Positions 58,601-64,000 of a stretch of 64,000 nt of DNA are shown here, piece by piece. The notes under the pieces were generated by a model. The model was not told where the DNA came from. It saw only the letters and a program-made list of their open reading frames with translations, and searched no databases. The translations under genes were made by a program, and so were the position numbers. The stretch lies in contig NC_087378.1 of the NCBI RefSeq assembly GCF_963675165.1, positions 7,240,073-7,304,072 on the forward strand, read 5' to 3'. This stretch comes from Halichondria panicea (lineage: Eukaryota > Porifera > Demospongiae > Suberitida > Halichondriidae). Positions within the stretch are counted from its first letter, which is position 1, and the number at the start of each line of letters is the position of its first letter.

Positions 58601-59009
58601 TTCACCCTACAAGCCATTAGTGTGTACTATCATGAACAGGTTTCTATAATTTGTTTCCATTCCATTCACTAGAGAGCGCAGCACGTAGTATCAAAAAATG
58701 AGCCACTTCCAATTAGTCCGGTAACTACCGAAGCCCTTTTTTTGTCTCATAATTATGGCCCTGTTTGCTGTGAAGCTTTGCAACTGTAGCTGTACTGAGG
58801 GTGTGTTGTTCCTTTTTCAGTACTCATACTTTTACGACATTTCTAGACGCTTTTCCTAGAAAGGAAGGTAGTTCATACTACCCAGAAGCTGCATGCGTGT
58901 TAGCTGTTCAGTTGTATGGGGTTCACTCACATGCATGCATAGTATCATTTTTTTCATTTTTCCCCTACAGGGCCATGCTATGCTGGTCGAGCGATATCCA
59001 TCAAATTAG
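49663..59009 (+). CDS. HADHB: HADHB, mitochondrial trifunctional enzyme beta subunit (3-ketoacyl-CoA thiolase)
   Basis: Last step of long-chain fatty acid beta-oxidation in the mitochondrion. Seventeen phase-consistent exons encode 465 aa (human 474): 49663-49723, 49835-49873, 50238-50310, 50359-50403, 50473-50504, 50844-50911, 50962-51049, 51197-51318, 51687-51749, 52947-53127, 53726-53856, 54981-55060, 56530-56577, 56934-57021, 57703-57777, 58133-58297, 58971-59009. The N-terminus ([18 protein letters not shown]) is a typical mitochondrial presequence. Thiolase residues are Cys126 (TMACISSN), His369 (EYHEAF), GHPFGATG and Cys448 ([12 protein letters not shown]). A run of five Gly codons follows the presequence. 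An AATAAA at 59078-59083 is the likely polyadenylation signal. Introns hold a RecQ-bearing transposon, MITEs, a perfect hairpin and long GT or CT tracts. Confidence 0.97.
50056..50172. repeat. Two G-run plus GTACAACACAA repeat units
   Basis: Two imperfect units in HADHB intron 2, each a run of 13 or more G followed by GTACAACACAA, ATACATTATG and a GGAGAGTACAG block. Confidence 0.8.
51783..52875 (+). mobile_element. TIR element carrying a RecQ-helicase remnant (element 2)
   Basis: 1093 bp in HADHB intron 9. The outer ends are TAGCCTCGATTCCAAGCC and, inverted, TAGCCTCGACTCCAGCCCC. Inner repeats start GGCCTGGTAT(A/T)(C/T)ACTGTT. The perfect 9-bp duplication GTAAATGTC lies at 51774-51782 and 52876-52884. 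The same architecture is seen at 35831-36614. It contains the helicase fragment described at 51983-52330. Confidence 0.85.
51983..52330 (+). pseudogene. RecQ-type helicase fragment with P-loop
   Basis: Starts at an [16 protein letters not shown], then [14 protein letters not shown] and the P-loop PTGYGKS. A frame change leads to [20 protein letters not shown] and [11 protein letters not shown]. The piece covers the N-terminal lobe (motifs 0, I, Ia) of RecQ-like SF2 helicases. It lacks DExH and the second lobe. Frames are broken, so it is a remnant. Confidence 0.72.
53265..53325. repeat. 14-bp tandem repeat
   Basis: About four copies of GGGTATATGTGTTA in HADHB intron 10. Confidence 0.85.
53525..53725. 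repeat. CT-rich tract at a splice acceptor
   Basis: About 195 bp of CCCTCT-type low-complexity sequence ends in the acceptor CTCTCTCCGCAG of HADHB exon 11, a very long polypyrimidine tract. Confidence 0.9.
53905..54255. mobile_element. MITE, CAGAGGAGGTA family
   Basis: 351 bp in HADHB intron 11. The ends are CAGAGGAGGTAC / GTACCTCCTCTG, flanked by TATTGTAAC and AATTGTAAC (8 of 9 match). The end sequence is shared with the hairpins at 28037 and 28553. No coding capacity. Confidence 0.75.
54298..54455. mobile_element. Perfect 34-bp inverted repeat (hairpin element)
   Basis: Arms 54298-54331 and 54422-54455 are exact reverse complements (ACATACTTCATTACTCTATA...). The 90-bp loop is non-coding. 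Confidence 0.85.
55061..55556. repeat. GT/GC-rich tract with duplicated splice-donor copies
   Basis: About 500 bp of GTGTGC-type repeat directly after HADHB exon 12. The block TTACCTTAGGTACAGT, containing the exon 12 3' end and donor, is repeated with donors after 55112, 55166 and 55260. Confidence 0.9.
57022..57205. repeat. GT-rich low-complexity tract
   Basis: Starts at the donor of HADHB exon 14 and contains two copies of GAGTGATTCTG with GTGTTGTGTGT runs. Confidence 0.8.
58380..58553. mobile_element. MITE, CAGGGTGTCATACAG family, copy 4
   Basis: 174 bp in HADHB intron 16 with ends CAGGGTGTCATACAGGG / CTGTATGACACCCTG and a perfect 5-bp duplication AAAGT at 58375-58379 and 58554-58558. 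The best preserved copy. Confidence 0.87.
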
Positions 59010-59403
59010 AGATCGTTATGCAACTAAAGATTTGTGTCTATGAGCACGCATAGCAACTTATTATAGCACCATCATGCAATAAAAAATATATTATTATTAT
59101 TCTCTCGCTGCATGTGTACTTGGTTTTGCAGTGTACTTGGTTTTGCACAGTGACTTACTGCACTGTATGTACTGAGTTGAATACTACACTGTGCATGAAT
59201 ATAGCCAACAAAATACAGCAGTCAGCACCTCTGCATGGATAAAGTGTTAGGAATTTAATTTTATTGCTACGCCGAGCATTGTTTTTGCGCATGCTCAGAA
59301 ATTGATAAAGCATGGCTGTGTTATAAAAGCTGACAGTAGGTTGTACAATGAGTAAACAAGACTCAATATAAAGACCAACAACAAAAGCAGTCTATCTACC
59401 TTC
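59010..59403. other. Intergenic region, HADHB 3' UTR and upstream of the Ig gene
   Basis: Contains the HADHB polyadenylation signal AATAAA at 59078-59083 and then the presumed promoter of the Ig-domain gene. No other exon was seen. Confidence 0.55.
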
Positions 59404-62400
59404 ATGAAGAAAATGCCTGCAGTCAGTAACTCAAGGATGATCTACTTATTGCTAGCCTTTGCAAGTGAGTGCTGCATATAGATCTAGTACTGCCTCTATG
59501 ATATACATACAGTGCATGCAACAACTAGTGCAGGCATTTACAGTCTGTGCTGAGTTATAATAATTATAAGGTGTAGTGCTGTTGTGCATACTGGATACAA
59601 AATGGCTTAATATACGAGTATATATGTTCGGTTGTTGATACTTCAGACAATGGTGACATTCATTCATCACTAATCTTATGCGGGCGGACATAATTAAATA
59701 GCGTCCTTTCATTGTATAGCTATATAATCGTCTGTTTGGTGTGTAGTAAGGATGGCGTTTTATAACCTGTACAATATCTCTGCACACTTTTTGTATAAAC
59801 TAATTAACTTGTGGTAATGACAATCTGTCTAGTGTTGGTATGATCAAATACGTGTAGCAATTTTTGGAGCTTCTTATTTCTTTTACTCAGTCACACCTTG
59901 CACTTAACCAGGTGGGTTGAGGTGCATGTGTGAACTGTGTATGTGGGTACATATATGACTGCACTGAATCACTGTCTTTGGTTTGAGGTCAGTCTGTCAC
60001 AAGTTCCTAAATAAGCAATTTAGACCATAATACAGAATTATAATTACATTAATATGCCGAGGTACAATGTAGTAGTGGATCCCTAGTACCAATATGTTAG
60101 TCTCATAATTATTGTTTTTGACGTGATGGCTCTACAACTGTTACGAGAGTTGCATGTGCGTATCTCGATACATGTAGCTTATGCATGTAGCAAATAAACA
60201 TTGCTAAAAATTAGCTATACAAGCGAGATGATTTCATTACTTAATTAATTTGAGACACCACTTTTCTGGTCACGTTCTGGATAGATTAGAGTATTGCCTC
60301 AGGCAGTAACTTAACCCTCTGCCTCTAGGTATCCTATTTGTTCACAATGTAGGTGGGAAACTTGAGAAGGTGCAGTTGTGCCTATGCAAATACTGAACTC
60401 TAATTTGCATAAATATCCCATTTCCAATGTTCTAGCCGCGGCTGAAACCGATCCCCTTTGATGTATTACACTGTGTAGACACACTAACTAGACACACTCT
60501 ACACTAAGTAGTTACCAGAGCCAAACGTGTATGACGTAGCCCCTGTGCAATGTGCTAAGTAATGTGACTAAGTACAGCTAGCTACTGGCATTGTTTCATT
60601 TGTTTTTACTAAAGAAATTGCGACTAGATGACGCGTATCTTTTTGGCAGCATTCGCTTGTATCGAGTATATCCTTTCTAGAGGTGTGTGCACTGATAGGT
60701 ATGCTACTTCAAAGGCTGTGTAGTCGGTGCCACAATTAATGACTATAAATGTTACACCTAAAAAACTTAGTATCAAAGCTTGGGATTAATTTTGTCTGAA
60801 CCATCGTTTAATTAATTTGGCTCGGAATTTGCCTCTAAATCTCATCTCTCTCTCTCACTAGTGCCTTATTTGACCAAATACGGCAATGGAATTAGCATCT
60901 ACTTTAAATCAAATTATCCCGGACATGTATGTATGGAGTACCTACGTGCGCTACCATATGCCCCAGTAATCAGTTTTGGTAATCTAGTAATCACAAACTT
61001 GGTTTAAAAATATTCACAAATGTAAACAACCATTATTCTGGTAATGCCTGATAAGTGTTTATTGCCTAACAATCCTCGAACAAGGCTCTCTCGCACAGCA
61101 GGTGGAATGAATCACCTCGCTTGCCTGTGGCATTTTGCAATTGAATTATATACTGAAGTGGGCAGACAGACATGCTATAATGTGCCATGCTGTATTGTTG
61201 AGATGGTTGCCCTTATACGCACGTACTATGGCTGCCTACCTTATTCCATCACATCATTGTATGGCTTTGAAGAGTTTTGTTATATTAGTCTTGTTCTCGT
61301 GCACAGTCAATGCTGTAGCTCTGTGGGGGAGCTCTGATGGGGGTCTGGAGATCACTCCCCACACATTACTGGTCAACTCAGAGTACGGCAATCTCGAGAG
61401 GCAGTCAGATGAGAAGGCTATTATGGCAACCTTCACTTGTGTAGGGGTAGGTATGCTATCATTAATACATTAATTGATACAAGGTCAAAGTAATAATTCT
61501 ACTAATACATACATTGCTCTAATTATTATACCTCCAATCAAAATTTAAGAGTTAGGTATTCTCAAGCTGTTCATTAATTAGCTCATTAGTTGAGTACAGC
61601 TCAGTGTTATACTCTAGGTAGATCGAGTTTCTATTTCAACCTAATTTTTGCATCATTCTATGTTGATGGAGCATGACATTTTCATGGAGGTCAAACTTTA
61701 AACCATACCTAATTAATGTTGTAGTGTGGCATTTCACATAATTATGTTCAATTGCATGAGATGGAAAATTGTATGGAATTTCAATTGCCTGAGGCCTGTA
61801 CATACATTTACTTACTCCCTCTTACATGATCAGATCCCACCCAACAAGATCCCCCGGCAACTAGAAGTGGTGTGGATGAAAGATGGACTCGTTATCGAGA
61901 CCGTAGGAACGAGGAAATACCTTCACCATCGACGGAAGAAGCAGCTGGTGATTAAGAAACTGGATGAGACGGACAGCGGTCGTTACGAGTGCGCCATTAG
62001 CTCTAACTCCACTGAGAAAGGAATGGCTGAACTGTGGAGTGAGTGGGCTCTTCATGTACTTGTGTCTCTATATCTATTATAAAACCGAATACTTACGATT
62101 AAATACGTTGATTGTATGAAGAAGAAGTAGTAGAGGTTAGTAAGTACATACTGTACATACAATAATGTTAGGCGTGTGTAAGATACTGTGTCACACATAG
62201 TGCTTGAAGTGCACCACTAATAATTATACTGTATAGCGATCGAGTAATTTTCATTGGTGCAAATTTTCGTACGAACAACCCATTTAAGTATTTCTTTTCG
62301 TACAGCTCAGGATAGTGACGTTGAATCTATTGCGGTAGAATAATTTCGTAGCGTACGATGCTCTTCAATACGAAATTTATTATACGAAAATTCCATGTAC

Positions 62401-64000
62401 CATACGACAATAACGCTCTATACAATGTACATCTATTGTAAACCAAATACTACAGTTAAATTGAGCTATATATCTAGCAATGTACGTATTCCTAACTGCA
62501 ACATTTTTGAGGCACTTAGGAATGGCCTCTAAAAGCATTTCGTTTGTGGGTTGACTGCTTACCGGAGGCCATGCCTTTACTTTCCTCGTTAAAGCTAATC
62601 TAATTTTCGTGTAGGATTGCTAACCCACGAAAACAACGAAAATTAAGCCCCTCGAAACTTTCGCGCTATTATACGGTATCATTTTGACCCTGTGTCAATA
62701 ATTAATGTAAAAACCAATTAACAATTTATTACGGGAAGTCTCTTCTTTTTCTTTTTTTGCTTGGAATTCTTCTGACTTCAGAGTGTGTAATTAGTGGTGT
62801 GTGGGTAAAGTGGGCAGCCTGCGTGGTGTCGGTTGAAGCAAACATCACCTCATGAATATGCTTTACATTCGTAGTTAGTGTCTCAGAGTGCACAGTGGCT
62901 GACTGGGCTAGTGGGATGCCAGGGTGTAGTTTAATGATTAATTACCCCTCGCTCGGCTGTCAGTGGGGGTACTCATATCACTCATGTACTATCCATCCAG
63001 CGGGTAATCCATAATCATCATGAGCACATAATAATGGATGTACTATTGTAGTTATGACAATTTGACAATTTGACAGCTAATTTTAAGTAAACCTCAACTT
63101 ACTACTTACAATTATGAAACAATGTAGACCAAGCTAGGAATATGTTATGTACTCTTGTAACGTAAATTAGCGATTAGCTTGGTCTACGTTGTTTCATAAT
63201 TATATAAGAGTAAACTAATTATAAGAGGTTTCACAGTAAATCTCTAATTTACTCTTATAATTATGAAACAATGTAGACTAAGCTAATTGCTAAATCTCAA
63301 TGCAATTATTGTAATTATGAAACAGGTCTCACATGCGTCCACGAATCACTACAAGTTCAGTGCATTGATGTCATTGCGGTCACGTGATACCGTCCAGGCC
63401 AAATACACTGAACTTGTAGTGATTCGTGCACGCATGTAAGACCTCCTCTGATATTGAATATTCCTCAACAAATTTTAGTTCACCACATTTCATGGGAAAA
63501 AGCGGCTGTGTAAATTCTCTTATGTAACTGTTTGTAATATTCTTTTTCTCTCTCTTTGTAGTTTCCCCCCACATCATCTTGGCTCCAAGCCCTCAGTTAG
63601 TCCCGCGGGCCAGTCCCAGTGCGGCAGTCGAGTGTCAGGTGACAGGAGGTCGTCGAACAGTGGATTGGTGGAAGAATCAGCTACAGATAGCAAGCAGTAA
63701 CCCAGCTGTTGGCAACACAGGTGATTTTCATGGCCTGTTAGTTGCTGGCTTCTAAAAGTGTGGCAAATATAGTGAAGTGTGTACAAAGCCTTTGATCCAA
63801 TTAGGTTGGGTTAGCTGCACTTGTTCGTGCTTATATTCACGTACGGCTTCATCAACAATAATTGTTTTATGACTGTACTATTGTCACTGCATGTATTATA
63901 TATTGCCTAGTATATATATACCATTCTCTTTAAATGCATCTACAGCATAATTTATGTTTGCCCCTCCTGCAGATCCTCGCTACACTGTCTCTGACACAGG
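59404..64000 (+). CDS. Immunoglobulin-superfamily membrane or secreted protein (5' part)
   Basis: Five exons are visible: 59404-59464, 61307-61446, 61834-62038, 63562-63720, 63973-64000 (open), all phase-compatible. Exon 1 encodes a signal peptide (MIYLLLAFA) that continues in exon 2 with INAVALWG. Exons 2-3 form one Ig-like domain: strand-B Cys in MATFTCVG, core Trp in LEVVWMKDG, and DSGRYECAIS with the second Cys. Exon 4 starts a second Ig domain (ISPHIILAPSPQL, AVECQVTGG, VDWWKNQ). The remaining domains, and whether the protein is a receptor kinase, phosphatase or adhesion molecule, lie outside the window. The 1842-nt first intron has no recognised content. An alternative start near 61261 is less likely, because the exon 1-2 join gives a proper signal peptide. 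Confidence 0.72.
62228..62690. repeat. Degenerate inverted-repeat elements
   Basis: Two stretches in the Ig-gene intron rich in AATTTTCGT / ACGAAAATT in opposing orientation. Their starts (CTGTATAGCG) and end (CGCTATTATACGG) resemble the element at 22790-23003. Boundaries are uncertain. Confidence 0.45.
63110..63300. mobile_element. Nested palindrome, three alternating copies
   Basis: Arm AATTATGAAACAATGTAGAC... at 63110-63136, its inverse at 63175-63201 (one mismatch), and a third copy in the original orientation near 63259-63285. ATTTACTCTTATAATT is also duplicated in inverse. Non-coding. Confidence 0.75.
63324..63440. mobile_element. Hairpin element
   Basis: Arms CATGCGTCCACGAATCACTA... 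and its inverse flank a loop of about 50 bp. The right flank contains ACCTCCTCTG, the end of the CAGAGGAGGT family. Confidence 0.7.

Noticed and set aside
61135..61473. Independent start of the Ig gene at an internal ATG near 61261
   Set aside because: The region has a hydrophobic run, but the splice acceptor at 61301-61306 joins exon 59404-59464 in phase and forms a proper signal peptide.

Overview
The window is animal nuclear DNA. It holds multi-exon genes with GT-AG introns, and its proteins are typical of animals: Src-family kinases with SH3-SH2-kinase order, NUP153, NIPP1, a PCMTD-type SOCS-box protein, TM9SF4, HADHB, and an Ig-domain receptor. Short introns, several head-to-head gene pairs, many small inverted-repeat elements and the clustered Src kinases suggest a non-bilaterian animal, most likely a demosponge. 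The species call is inference. The gene calls rest on reading frames, splice signals with matching phase, and motifs.

Layout. (-) 1-6347 NUP153-like nucleoporin (3' end outside the window). (-) 6626-8621 EXOG mitochondrial nuclease. (-) 9188-20365 Src-family cluster: three complete SH2-kinase exons but only two SH3/myristoylation first exons. (-) 20730-25679 TM9SF4 (15 exons). (+) 25898-27103 intronless V8-like serine protease with a repeated C-terminal half. (-) 27277-29872 PPP1R8/NIPP1. (+) 30096-35639 ankyrin-TRP-like channel with two in-frame TAG codons. 35831-36614 mobile element carrying a decayed RecQ-helicase fragment. (-) 36924-38567 intronless UDP-glucuronosyltransferase. (+) 38862-40195 EndoU ribonuclease. 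(-) 40572-45506 MAK/ICK-type ciliary kinase. (-) 45998-49202 PCMTD. (+) 49663-59009 HADHB thiolase (17 exons), with a second RecQ-bearing element in intron 9. (+) 59404-64000 Ig-superfamily membrane or secreted protein, cut by the window end.

The genes do not form one pathway. Four pairs start head to head with about 220-460 bp between start codons: TM9SF4/protease, PPP1R8/channel, UGT/EndoU and PCMTD/HADHB. They may share bidirectional promoters.

The most unusual content is: (1) a transposon family with bipartite terminal inverted repeats and 9-bp target duplications, whose two larger members carry RecQ-type helicase remnants; (2) the Src cluster, where one SH3 exon can splice in phase to either of two downstream SH2-kinase exons; (3) a channel gene whose phase-consistent coding sequence is interrupted by two TAG codons. 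Several MITE families and minisatellites fill the introns.
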